Origin: Onstottus_B sp049273855
Lineage (GTDB): Bacteria; Acidobacteriota; Blastocatellia; UBA7656
Direction: 5' to 3'
Assembly (NCBI GenBank): GCA_049273855.1
Contig: JBASRN010000232.1
Span: 1 to 37,390 of the forward strand
DNA length: 37,390 nucleotides
The position numbers and the translations under genes were made by a program. The notes under the pieces were generated by a model. That model saw only the letters and a program-made list of their open reading frames with translations. It was not told the origin of the DNA and ran no database searches. Shown here piece after piece: positions 24,242-32,489 of this stretch (within the stretch, counting starts at the first letter, position 1; each line of letters starts with the position of its first letter).

Positions 24242-24404
24242 GCACGTTTCTTCTGATTAACTCACGTGATGCTATCAGAAATCACCGCCGGCAGTGTAGC
24301 GGACTGGTGGGTAGGCTGGCTTCGGGCTTGTGTCAGACTCGGCCCCCTTGACGGCACCGGAGTGCGCCATAGGATGATGTTGACGGTGCGGCTTCAAACC
24401 GTGA

Positions 24405-24689
24405 CTAGCGAGGCGGAATCCAGCGCAGTGACCAACCAGTAGAACCACAATGGGTGCACGGTATCGTCTCCAGTCGATTTGAGTCCGCATTGGGATTCAT
24501 AGCCGTGCCTTTGCAGTGAACGCAAGGCATAGAGGGTTGTGCAACCTGCACACGCCCTTGTCCGCTGCAGATGCGGCACATCGGAAACCTGCCGGATCGC
24601 CCCGGGTTGAGCGGAACCCGGTCGTAGCCGGTTCCGTGACACCATTGACACGTCTCAGGGGCATATTGAGCGTTAGGTGGTGAACTCAT
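24405..24689 (-). CDS. Stand-alone DnaJ-type zinc-finger protein, 94 aa
   Basis: The protein is almost entirely four CxxC knuckles, at C14/C17 (C-Q-W-C-H-G-T-G), C38/C41 (C-R-I-C-S-G-Q-G), C56/C59 (C-V-H-C-K-G-T) and C78/C81 (C-T-H-C-G-S-T-G). Several have the C-x-x-C-x-G-x-G form of the DnaJ cysteine-rich domain, which binds two zinc ions. No J domain is present or adjacent. A strong GGAGG lies just before the ATG. Possible roles are a small chaperone-like or thiol-disulfide adaptor protein, but none is demonstrated. Confidence 0.8.
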   Translation of the reverse strand: MSSPPNAQYAPETCQWCHGTGYDRVPLNPGRSGRFPMCRICSGQGRVQVAQPSMPCVHCKGTAMNPNADSNRLETIPCTHCGSTGWSLRWIPPR

Positions 24690-25149
24690 AGACTCCTCCT
24701 TCCCACTATTTGAACCACATCTCTTCCAAAACGCGGTCCATCACGCTATCAGACAGAGTCACATTGGCATTGTAGGGTTAACATTCAAATCGGCCATGTC
24801 ACTGAATCCACGCTTCAGGAACTGGAGATTATAAAGCAAAGTTATCCACTGGAGAAACTCCGGGATGCACTGGCAGTGGTGCAATTGCGTGTCGAGAAGA
24901 GCAGCGCCACGAAGCCACCAGGGACCCCAAGGTCCCCAAAGCTTTTCTTTGTGCGGCTTTGTTTCTTAGAGTCTTCGCGGCGGGGGGGGCGCCACCAGGC
25001 ACCAACTCAGTATTACCCCACCACCGATGCGCTTTGATAATTGTGGACTCGTCCTTCTGCCTACGATGTCGCGACAGCGAGCGCAGAACTACGGTTGACT
25101 CGATCCTACCGGCTTCATATTATTTCGCCGTTTCGAGGAGGCCTAACGA
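24690..25149. other. Gene-free stretch with palindrome copy 2
   Basis: No coding frame with family character was seen. The stretch carries the second 151-bp palindrome (24874-25026) and would hold the promoters of the zinc-finger gene (leftward) and the VOC gene (rightward). Confidence 0.6.
24874..25026. repeat. 151-bp imperfect palindrome, copy 2
   Basis: Same order and ends as copy 1 (AGTGGTGCAATTGCGTGTCG at one end, CAGTATTACCCCACCAC at the other) but the most diverged copy. It has a run of eight G at the position where the others read GGCAGGAGAGGC. Confidence 0.82.
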
Positions 25150-26019
25150 ATGCGATACCGAATGCGCGCGCTCGCTGTCTTGATAGCGCTTTTGTGTCTC
25201 TGCGGTTCGGGCGTCGTGGGGCTCTCACAGGGCGCGGCGCCACCAGCCGCGTTTCATCACGTCCATTTAAACTCAGTCGATCCCCCAAACGCCGTTGAGT
25301 TTTACACCAGGACCTTCGACGTGACAAAAAAGGCCAGCCTCGCCGGGTGGAAGGCCGTGCAAAGCGAGAACATGTACTTGCTCTTCGACAAGGCCTCGAC
25401 TGCTCCGCCGACCGCGCCCGACACCGCCATCTGGCACTTTGGTTGGGGCAGTACAGACATGGAAGCGGACTACAAGAAACACCTTGCCGCCGGGGTCACG
25501 TTTCACACGCCGATGACCCGGCTCGGATCGAGAACACTGTTCGCCTATATGAAAGGCCCCGACGGCGCGCTTGCCGAAATCAACACGTCTCAAACGCGAG
25601 CGTTTATTCATGTGCACCTGTACAGCGATGCGCCTCTGTGCGCGGCTGAGTGGTATCAAAAGCACCTCGGCGCCGTGAGCCGAGCCGGCGCTCAACGAAC
25701 CGGGCCGTGTGAAGTTCCGTTTGCCGCGCCAAGCGAACCACTTGGCGTGATCCGCTCTCCGGCTGCTTCGGTGCGAATTGGCGACGTCGCTCTAATCATC
25801 TATCCTCGCCAACGCTCCGGTCCGTTGGTGAGCACTCGCGGACACGTGGTAGATCACATCGCGGTTAGCTACCCCGATGTCGCGTCAGCCCTGGAGCGGT
25901 TGCGCAAGACAGGAGTGAAGGTGCTCGAGGAGCTTCATCGCTTTGGCAAGGGCGCCGCACAAGCCGCTATGATCGAGGGTCCTGATTCGATCGCGATAGA
26001 GCTTGTGGGAAAGGAATGA
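25150..26019 (+). CDS. Secreted protein with two VOC (glyoxalase-fold) domains
   Basis: A 289-residue protein with a signal peptide (about 1-28, L-A-V-L-I-A-L-L-C-L-C-G-S-G). VOC module 1 is at about 33-150 (F-H-H-V-H-L-N-S-V, E-F-Y-T-R-T-F) and module 2 at about 152-287 (F-I-H-V-H-L-Y-S-D, A-E-W-Y-Q-K-H-L-G, V-V-D-H-I-A-V-S-Y). His and Glu residues at the expected metal positions (for example H-V-H and I-A-I-E-L at the end) allow metal binding. VOC proteins include lyases, dioxygenases and binding proteins, so no reaction is assigned. GAGGAG lies 9 bp before the ATG. Confidence 0.87.
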   Translation: MRYRMRALAVLIALLCLCGSGVVGLSQGAAPPAAFHHVHLNSVDPPNAVEFYTRTFDVTKKASLAGWKAVQSENMYLLFDKASTAPPTAPDTAIWHFGWGSTDMEADYKKHLAAGVTFHTPMTRLGSRTLFAYMKGPDGALAEINTSQTRAFIHVHLYSDAPLCAAEWYQKHLGAVSRAGAQRTGPCEVPFAAPSEPLGVIRSPAASVRIGDVALIIYPRQRSGPLVSTRGHVVDHIAVSYPDVASALERLRKTGVKVLEELHRFGKGAAQAAMIEGPDSIAIELVGKE

Positions 26020-26175
26020 GAGGGTGCAATCAAAAGTCGACGGTCGGCCGAGGCACCACTCCAGAGGGGTGAAATGTTCTACAGTCTTGATGAAGAACGC
26101 ACATGCAAGGATTTCCAGGCTGCGCGGTCCTTAATCCGCGCACGCAAGATTCAACCAGAAACGAAAGGATGAGAC

Positions 26176-26640
26176 ATGATGATCGAGACAGGCAGACGGT
26201 TTCCGGATTTTTCTCTCCCAAATCAAGATCGCAAGACCGTCAAGCTGGCTGACTTCGCCGGCAACTGGCTGGTGGTCTACTTCTATCCCAAGGACGACAC
26301 TCCTGGCTGCACAATTCAGGGCAAGTCTTTCACGGCGACCAAGTCAGATTTCGACAACGCCGGCATCAACGTCGTCGGAGTGAGCCAGGATGACGTCGAC
26401 TCGCACAAGAGCTTTTGCAACAAGTTTGGCTTTACGATAGACCTTCTCGCCGACACCAATGCCGAGCTGCTCAAAGCCTGCGGCGTCGGACAGAGCGAAT
26501 ACAAGGGGACCATGTACTGGGACCGGACCAGCTTCGTAATCGATCCGCAAGGCGTGCTGCGGAAGGTCTACGAGAAAGTGAATCCTCAAGGGCACGAACA
26601 AACGTTGCTCGCCGACATCAAGCAGATGCAGACGACGTGA
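26176..26640 (+). CDS. bcp: Thioredoxin-dependent peroxiredoxin, BCP/PrxQ type
   Basis: A 154-residue peroxiredoxin with the catalytic motif D-D-T-P-G-C-T (peroxidatic Cys45), F-Y-P-K at 36-39 and R-T-S-F-V-I-D at the substrate-binding Arg region. It reduces H2O2 and organic peroxides in the cytoplasm. The usual PrxQ resolving Cys five residues after Cys45 is absent (position 50 is Lys). Cys81, in S-H-K-S-F-C-N-K, matches the alternative helix-3 resolving position known in some PrxQ proteins. AAAGGA precedes the ATG; a second ATG follows immediately and could be the true start. Confidence 0.95.
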   Translation: MMIETGRRFPDFSLPNQDRKTVKLADFAGNWLVVYFYPKDDTPGCTIQGKSFTATKSDFDNAGINVVGVSQDDVDSHKSFCNKFGFTIDLLADTNAELLKACGVGQSEYKGTMYWDRTSFVIDPQGVLRKVYEKVNPQGHEQTLLADIKQMQTT

Positions 26641-26701
26641 TCGGAAGGACCAGACCGGCGCGCCGATAGATACAACTCTGCCTGTAGAAGAACGGAGGCG
26701 A

Positions 26702-27106
26702 ATGATGGCCGGCTCTCCCAAGCTGTTCCGTGTCATGCTGCAGGTGGCCGACTTGACGAAGGCTGTCGAGTTTTACTCGAAGCTGCTGGCAATTGAGGGA
26801 AGAACGCTGAGAGGTTCGCGCGCTTACTTCGATTGCGGCCCGGTCATCCTGGCGATACTCGACCCGACGCCGGGAGGCGTTACGCCAAGGCCCAGCGTCG
26901 AATACACCTACTTTGCGGTGGCAGATCTTGAAACGGTTCACGCGAGAGCGCGCGAGTTGGATTGCCTCTCCAGGGATTCGGTTCACGATGAGAGCGCCGG
27001 CGACATCATCGTGCGTCCCTGGGGTGAACGGTCTTTCTATGCCGAAGACCCGTGGGGCAACGGCCTCTGCTTCGTAGACGAGACTACCCTGTACACCGGC
27101 CGTTGA
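26702..27106 (+). CDS. VOC-family (glyoxalase/bleomycin-resistance fold) protein
   Basis: A 134-residue single-domain cytoplasmic protein: V-M-L-Q-V-A-D-L-T-K-A-V-E-F-Y-S-K-L-L at the start, V-E-Y-T-Y-F-A-V-A-D-L in the middle and F-Y-A-E-D-P-W-G-N-G-L-C-F-V-D at the end, the usual VOC pattern. The initial V-M-L-Q has no metal-binding His. CGGAGG lies shortly before tandem ATG codons. It follows the peroxiredoxin gene by about 60 bp and may be co-transcribed. Substrate unknown. Confidence 0.87.
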   Translation: MMAGSPKLFRVMLQVADLTKAVEFYSKLLAIEGRTLRGSRAYFDCGPVILAILDPTPGGVTPRPSVEYTYFAVADLETVHARARELDCLSRDSVHDESAGDIIVRPWGERSFYAEDPWGNGLCFVDETTLYTGR

Positions 27107-27176
27107 CCTGCAATCCGGAGAGCGGGCAGGACACAGGCCCCTTTGGGTGATAACCCCCGCGTCGCTCTTGACGCCT

Positions 27177-29129
27177 TCACGGGATCGTCACCAGCGGCAA
27201 CTCAATAAAGCTCGCCTGGCCCGGGGCGTGATAAATCCGCTGCACCGCCATTCGGTAATCTTCCGGTTTGGCCCAGAAGATGTTCGGTACGAAGGTCTGA
27301 GGATTACGGTCGTAAAGCGGGAACCAGCTCGACTGGATCTGCACCATGATCCGGTGGCCCCTCAGAAAAACATGATTCGCGGTTGGCAACGCGAAGCGAT
27401 AAAGCAGCGGTTGATTCGGTGCGAGGGGCCTGGCCGTCTCCAGGCTCTCGCGATACCGCCCGCGAAAGATGTCAGCCGAGACCATCAACTGATACCCGCC
27501 CATAGCGGGTTGACCGGCTACCTCGTCGGGATACAGGTCGATCACCTTGACCACCCAGTCGGAGTCCGTTCCGCTTGTCGAGGCAAGTAGATTTACTATC
27601 GGCTCCCCGCTGATCTTTACCGGCTCGGTCAATACGTTGGAGACGAACGACACGACATCCGGGCGGCCCGAGGCCTCGCGCTGGTCGTCCACCAGCCACC
27701 GCGACCAGGAGGTGTTGTCGATGGGGCGTGCCCGATAAGGCACAGGTTTGGCAGGGTCTGAAACGTATTCCTCGTAAGGCGCATTGCCCGGTGCAGGCGC
27801 GTTGAAACTCAGCTTGAGTCCTGAGTTGAGGTACAAGGGAGTCGGCCGAACCGAGCACCCGCTGGCGCAACCGGCCGGCCAAGAGGGCAGGCGACGCCAG
27901 GTGTTCGTCCCGGTTTCGAAAGTCACGACGGGCGGGATATCCGCCTTCGGCGCGCCCTCTTTGAGATACTGGTCCAGGAACGGCCGCAGAATCTCTCGTC
28001 GGAAGTAAAGCGCAGTATCGCTGTCAAACTTGATTGCGCCCAGAGAGCTGCCGTCTTTGATCTGTTGGCCATGATGCCAGGGTCCCATCACCAGGAATAC
28101 CTTGTCGTTGTTGGCGTCCTTCGGCTCTATGGCCTTGAAGACGGCGATGTCGCCGTAGATGTCTTCCTGATCCCAGAGGCTGTGTACGAGCATAACCGGC
28201 ACCTTCAACGGCTGGGCGGCGAGGATCTTGTCCACGGCCTGGTCTCGCCAGAACGCGTCGTAGCTCGGATGCTCGAGGAGCTTGCGCCAGAACCCGACCT
28301 GTTCGAGCCCGCGGCGTCGCCCGAGCTCGCCCGCCGAGCCGGCCTCCATATGCGTGTCGTACAGGTCGTAGTGGCTCGTCCACCACTTGATCTCGTTTTC
28401 GCGGTGCGCCTCCTGGTCGTAGATGTAGCTCATCATAGTCTGCCGGAACGCGCCGTTGTGAAACCAGTCATCGCCCATCCAGCCATCGACCATCGGGTTC
28501 ATCGGCACTGACACCTTGAGCGCCGGGTGTGGATTGATCAACGCCATCAACGGCAGGAACCCGTCGTAGGAGATCCCGAGTATGCCGACCCGGCCGTTAC
28601 TCTCCGGCGTGTTTTTTACCAGCCAGTCGATGGTGTCGTAGGTGTCGGTAGCGTGATCGACCGGCGTGGGGTTTTGCGGACCTTGCAGGGGGCGATTCAT
28701 CACGTAGTCGCCCTCCGACTTGTATTTGCCGCGTACATCCTGGACTACTCGGATGTATCCGCCCTCGACGATAACGTCGGTCGCGTTATCGTAGCCGGAA
28801 AGGATCGGGCCGAGGTGAGAGCTTTGAGCATGGCTTGTGAGCGCCGTTGCATCATAGGGCGTGCGGGTAAGGAGGATCGGTGCACGGCTGGCGCCCTTGG
28901 GCACGAGGATGACGGTGTGCAATTTCACGCCGTCTCGCATCGGTATCATCACGGTTCGTCTGATGTAATCGAAGCCGGCGTTTGTGGGTTCGAATTTCTG
29001 CGGCGTCTCGCTTGGCAGAGCCGGGTGCTGTTTCTTCTGATCCGAGCTAGAAGTTTGAGAAAAGACTTTGCCGGTCGCTAAAAAAGAACAAGCGATGATT
29101 AGAACGGTGATTATCCGAGCACGCTTCAT
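27177..29129 (-). CDS. Secreted CocE/NonD (S15-type) serine hydrolase
   Basis: A 650-residue enzyme with a signal peptide (about 1-24), an alpha/beta-hydrolase domain and a C-terminal jelly-roll domain (about 400-650, with S-W-F-P-L-Y-D-R-N-P). The catalytic triad can be placed as Ser187 in G-I-S-Y-D-G, Asp320 in H-S-L-W-D-Q-E-D and His352 or 353 in G-P-W-H-H-G. Relatives cleave acyl or peptide bonds (X-Pro dipeptides, cocaine-type esters, glutaryl amides). The substrate here is unknown and the enzyme acts outside the cytoplasm. I chose the ATG at 29127-29129 because GGAGG lies upstream and a signal peptide follows. A 40-codon longer frame has neither. Confidence 0.92.
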   Translation of the reverse strand: MKRARIITVLIIACSFLATGKVFSQTSSSDQKKQHPALPSETPQKFEPTNAGFDYIRRTVMIPMRDGVKLHTVILVPKGASRAPILLTRTPYDATALTSHAQSSHLGPILSGYDNATDVIVEGGYIRVVQDVRGKYKSEGDYVMNRPLQGPQNPTPVDHATDTYDTIDWLVKNTPESNGRVGILGISYDGFLPLMALINPHPALKVSVPMNPMVDGWMGDDWFHNGAFRQTMMSYIYDQEAHRENEIKWWTSHYDLYDTHMEAGSAGELGRRRGLEQVGFWRKLLEHPSYDAFWRDQAVDKILAAQPLKVPVMLVHSLWDQEDIYGDIAVFKAIEPKDANNDKVFLVMGPWHHGQQIKDGSSLGAIKFDSDTALYFRREILRPFLDQYLKEGAPKADIPPVVTFETGTNTWRRLPSWPAGCASGCSVRPTPLYLNSGLKLSFNAPAPGNAPYEEYVSDPAKPVPYRARPIDNTSWSRWLVDDQREASGRPDVVSFVSNVLTEPVKISGEPIVNLLASTSGTDSDWVVKVIDLYPDEVAGQPAMGGYQLMVSADIFRGRYRESLETARPLAPNQPLLYRFALPTANHVFLRGHRIMVQIQSSWFPLYDRNPQTFVPNIFWAKPEDYRMAVQRIYHAPGQASFIELPLVTIP

Positions 29130-29284
29130 TAGACTTTCCTCCGCAAGATTTCGTGATCGCTGAGTTTCATTCAGCATACCCGCTGTAGAGTAGTGGGCGG
29201 CTGAATATGACCGGCCGCATAGCGGCCTCCTGTCGACAGCAACGTACACTAACTGGTGTCGTTAGCCATGAGCCAGGCTCATCG

Positions 29285-29435
29285 GTAGTGGTGCTATAGC
29301 GTGTTGAGAAGAGTCTCGCCACTAAGTCACCAAGGACACGAAGGTCCACAAGGCTTTCTTTGTGCGGCTTTGTACCCTAGTGACTCCGTGGCAGGAGAGG
29401 CCGCCACAGGCATCAACACATTATTACCCCACTAC
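29285..29435. repeat. 151-bp imperfect palindrome, copy 3
   Basis: GTAGTGGTGCTATAGCGTGT at the left end and ACACATTATTACCCCACTAC at the right end, in the same orientation as copies 1 and 2 and very similar to copy 1. Confidence 0.85.
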
Positions 29436-29500
29436 CGGCTCACCCCTTGTACCATACCGGCGTTGTGTGAAGACTCTCCAGCCGATTTGGCGGTGTCCAA

Positions 29501-29612
29501 AATTAAATCTCAGCGTTGTCTCAGCGTCTCAGCGCCTTTGCGGTTCGCCAGGATGCCGACCCTAACTTACCGCAGAGCCGCGGAGCCGCAAAGGTCACGC
29601 TGAGAAACACGC
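29501..29612. repeat. Inverted-repeat block with CTCAGCG / CGCTGAG ends
   Basis: CTCAGCGCCTTTGCGGTTC on the left pairs imperfectly with GAGCCGCAAAGGTCACGCTGAG on the right. Related fragments occur at about 6500-6545 and 12840-12870. No gene. Confidence 0.65.
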
Positions 29613-29728
29613 GACTCAGGACATTAGTTCCGTTTGGAGCGAATTATTTACGGTCTCAACAGCCCGGGGCAGCTTTCCCGTTCAAGTGACGCTCCTTCTC
29701 AGCTCTATTTCGTACCTCCACCCGTTAA

Positions 29729-32173
29729 TTACTCATACCGCAGAGCGACCATCGGGTCTACTTTGGTCGCTCTTCGCGCCGGGAGGTAGCAGGCCAACAA
29801 CGCCACGCTCATTAGCGACAGCGCTACGCCGATGAATGTCAGCGGATCGATGGCAGATACACCAAACAGCAGACTCGACAATACGCGCGTAAGCCCAAAC
29901 GCTGTCCCGAGACCTATCCCTAAGCCCAGCACCGCGAGCTTCGCTCCCTGCCCGATGATCAGCTTCAAGACCGCGGGCGTCCGCGCTCCGAGCGCAATGC
30001 GAATCCCGATCTCGTTCGTCCGCTGATTCACTGAGTACGAGATGACCCCGTAGATCCCCAGCGAAGCCAGAATCAACGCGAGGAACGAGAAACCACCCAG
30101 CACCACAGTGACGAACCGGCGAGGCGAAACAGCCTGGTCGACTAGCTGCGCCAGGGTTTGAAACTCGCTGTTCGGCAAATCCGGATCGACGGTTTGGAGC
30201 GCCGATCTGACACTCGGAACGAGAGACTCAACCGGGAGCTTCGCCCTTACCACCAGATCCATCGAACCCCAATCGCGGTTTTGCGCCATTGGAAAGTACA
30301 TCTCCAAACTTGCCTTCTGTTCCAGTGCTCCGTGCCGTACGTCGCCGACGACGCCAACCACTTGCCACTCCTGCCGCCCGACCAGCGCGATCTGCCCGAG
30401 CGGATCGCGATCGGGCCACAGCCGGCGCGCCATCGTCTCGTTTATGACTAGCACCTTGTGGCTATCTGCGGTGTCGTGCTCCGTAAACTCTCGACCGGCG
30501 CGCAGCGGGATTCTCATCGTCCGAATGTAGCCCGGGTCGACCATTCGCGGAAACGCGTTCGGCCACGTTTGCGGAGTGTTCGTCTGGCCCTTCGCCCGAA
30601 CACCCCAGTTTCGATTTCGTCCCAGTGGCAGCGCATCGGTCAAACCAACTGACTCGACTCCCGGAAGGTCATCGACACTTTGGACGATCTTATTGTAAAG
30701 AGCGTCCCGTTGCTCCGGTGTCTGGTACCTGCCCCCAATTTCGATGCGCCACGCGGCGGTCTGCTCCGGGCGGAAGCCGGGATCCACCTCCAGCAGCCGA
30801 AGGAAGCTTCGAATGAGCAGACCCGCACCAACCAGGAGAACGCAGGCGAGTGCAACTTCCGAAACCACCAGCGTGCCGCGAATCCACGCGCCACGGCCGC
30901 CTTCGCTCGAGCCGCGGCTCGCTTCTTTCAAAATCTCATGGACGTCCCAGCGAGAAACCTGAAGCGCCGGGACAATTCCAAAAAGCAGTCCGGTTACGAA
31001 CGCAGCAACTAGAGTGAAGACAAGCGCAGTGCCGTCGATACTCACGGTTTGCAACAGCGGGATGCTGATTGCCTGCGTGGCTGCGAGTGTCCGCGTTGCT
31101 ACAAAAGCGAGAGGGAGCCCAAGCGCTGCCCCACAACAAGCGAGGAGGAGGCTTTCAGTCAGCATCTGGCGGACCAGCCGCGACCGATCGGCGCCGAGCG
31201 CGACGCGAATCGCTATCTCCTTGCGCCGCGAGGTGGCTCGTGCCAGCAAGAGGTTCGACAGGTTGGTGCAGGCGATCAGCAGCACGCAGCCGACTGCGCC
31301 CAGCAGCACCAGGAACGCGGTTCGAAGCCGCCCGCTGATCCGTTCTTGCAGGCTCGAGATCACGGCTCCATTTCTATTGCGCTCGGGATGCTGCTGCTGC
31401 ACCTGCGGGGCGATCACGTCAAACTCCGCTTGCGCGCTGTCGATCGTCACACCAGGTTTCAACCGCCCGACTACCGCGAGAGTGTTTCCCCATCGATTGG
31501 TCTCCTCGCTGATCGGGAAGGGAACCAGCAAATCTATTTGAGAGCCCGGAGAGAAGATCGACCCGAAGTCGAACGAGGGCGGTAGAACCCCAACGACCGT
31601 TGTGACCTCGTTGTTAAGAGTGAGCGACTGCCCGACAATTCCTGGATCGGACCCAAAGCGTCGAGTCCAAAACCGGTAGCTTAGCAGCGCAGCGTTTTTG
31701 CCGTTCCACACGCATTCGTCGTCTTCAAACCCTCGCCCGATCGCGGGGCTGACCCCGAGAAGCTCCAGAAAGTTCTGCGACACCCCGACTCCTCTGAGTC
31801 GTTCGGGTTCACCGCTGCCGGTGAGGATGTAGCTGCCGTAGTCGAAGAAAGCGAAATAGGCGGCGAGGTCTTCGAAAGACTGATTGATTCGGCGCCAGTC
31901 GGAGAAGTTTCCAACCTGAGTCGTAACCGAGGACAAATCGCCTTCCGCGGCTACGAGGCCACTGGCAGGTTTGCTGGCGCCGCTTGCAATCCACGCCAGC
32001 CGGTCGGGTTCTCGAAACGGAAGCGGCCGCAAAAGCAAAGCGTTGACGACGCTGAAAACGGCGGTGTTCGCCCCGATTCCGAGGGCGAGCGTTATAACAG
32101 CGATCAGCGTGAAACCCGGCTTGTTGATCAACAGCCGCGCGCCGTACCGCAGGTCTTGCCAGATAGACTCCAT
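29729..32173 (-). CDS. MacB-like ABC transporter permease (FtsX type), no ATPase domain
   Basis: About 814 residues. It starts M-E-S-I-W-Q-D-L-R-Y-G-A-R-L-L, the N-terminus typical of the permease paralogues abundant in Acidobacteriota. Four membrane-segment groups follow the pattern TM1 - periplasmic MacB-PCD domain - FtsX three-TM core - second periplasmic domain - second FtsX core. Both cores carry the R-R-K-E-I-A-I-R-V-A-L-G-A and T-N-E-I-G-I-R-I-A-L-G-A coupling signatures. It ends V-D-P-M-V-A-L-R-Y-E. Relatives export peptides or lipophilic compounds or move lipoproteins; no ATPase gene is adjacent. I chose the ATG at 32171-32173 because GGAGG precedes it; a 48-codon extension is unsupported. 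Confidence 0.92.
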   Translation of the reverse strand: MESIWQDLRYGARLLINKPGFTLIAVITLALGIGANTAVFSVVNALLLRPLPFREPDRLAWIASGASKPASGLVAAEGDLSSVTTQVGNFSDWRRINQSFEDLAAYFAFFDYGSYILTGSGEPERLRGVGVSQNFLELLGVSPAIGRGFEDDECVWNGKNAALLSYRFWTRRFGSDPGIVGQSLTLNNEVTTVVGVLPPSFDFGSIFSPGSQIDLLVPFPISEETNRWGNTLAVVGRLKPGVTIDSAQAEFDVIAPQVQQQHPERNRNGAVISSLQERISGRLRTAFLVLLGAVGCVLLIACTNLSNLLLARATSRRKEIAIRVALGADRSRLVRQMLTESLLLACCGAALGLPLAFVATRTLAATQAISIPLLQTVSIDGTALVFTLVAAFVTGLLFGIVPALQVSRWDVHEILKEASRGSSEGGRGAWIRGTLVVSEVALACVLLVGAGLLIRSFLRLLEVDPGFRPEQTAAWRIEIGGRYQTPEQRDALYNKIVQSVDDLPGVESVGLTDALPLGRNRNWGVRAKGQTNTPQTWPNAFPRMVDPGYIRTMRIPLRAGREFTEHDTADSHKVLVINETMARRLWPDRDPLGQIALVGRQEWQVVGVVGDVRHGALEQKASLEMYFPMAQNRDWGSMDLVVRAKLPVESLVPSVRSALQTVDPDLPNSEFQTLAQLVDQAVSPRRFVTVVLGGFSFLALILASLGIYGVISYSVNQRTNEIGIRIALGARTPAVLKLIIGQGAKLAVLGLGIGLGTAFGLTRVLSSLLFGVSAIDPLTFIGVALSLMSVALLACYLPARRATKVDPMVALRYE

Positions 32174-32341
32174 TGTGTAACCTCCGCAGAGGGGTTGGTC
32201 GCTAGACAACTTGGTTGCCAGACCGGCTTCGTTGCCAGACACACGTAGCTGGAAAGCTGAACCTCCGGTGAGTGGCGATCTCCGGCGAAACGTTACAGGT
32301 TCGCCAAGAAGTCGCATGGCTTCCAGAACCTGCGTGAACTG

Positions 32342-32357
32342 GCCCGCGTACGCGGGC
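32342..32357. repeat. Perfect 16-bp palindrome, copy 1
   Basis: GCCCGCGTACGCGGGC is fully self-complementary; an identical copy lies 82 bp away. It is upstream of the permease start codon (about 170 bp). Confidence 0.85.
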
Positions 32358-32423
32358 GACAGCGTTTAGCCCAGGGCAAGTCCGCGCAGCCCTGGGAAAG
32401 CCGCGATTCAAAAGGTACCGCGA

Positions 32424-32439
32424 GCCCGCGTACGCGGGC
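32424..32439. repeat. Perfect 16-bp palindrome, copy 2
   Basis: Identical to the copy at 32342-32357, followed by the same GAGCGG/GACAGCG-like purine-rich sequence. Operator and REP-like explanations are both open. Confidence 0.85.
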
Positions 32440-32489
32440 GAGCGGTGACTCAGGAATACGTCGTATTTGACATCCCTACGAGACTACCT

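Larger units (their letters stand above)
29130..29728. other. Gene-free, repeat-rich stretch
   Basis: About 600 bp with no credible gene. It contains palindrome copy 3 (29285-29435) and another inverted-repeat block at about 29501-29612. The hydrolase promoter presumably lies near its left end. Confidence 0.6.
32174..32489. other. Intergenic region with paired palindromes
   Basis: Upstream region of the permease gene. It holds two copies of a 16-bp palindrome (32342-32357 and 32424-32439) and between them a hairpin (CCCAGGGC 32370-32377, GCCCTGGG 32389-32396). No gene seen. Confidence 0.7.

Noticed and set aside
29130..29249. 40-codon N-terminal extension of the CocE-type hydrolase
   Set aside because: The internal ATG at 29127-29129 has GGAGG and begins a normal signal peptide; the extension has neither.
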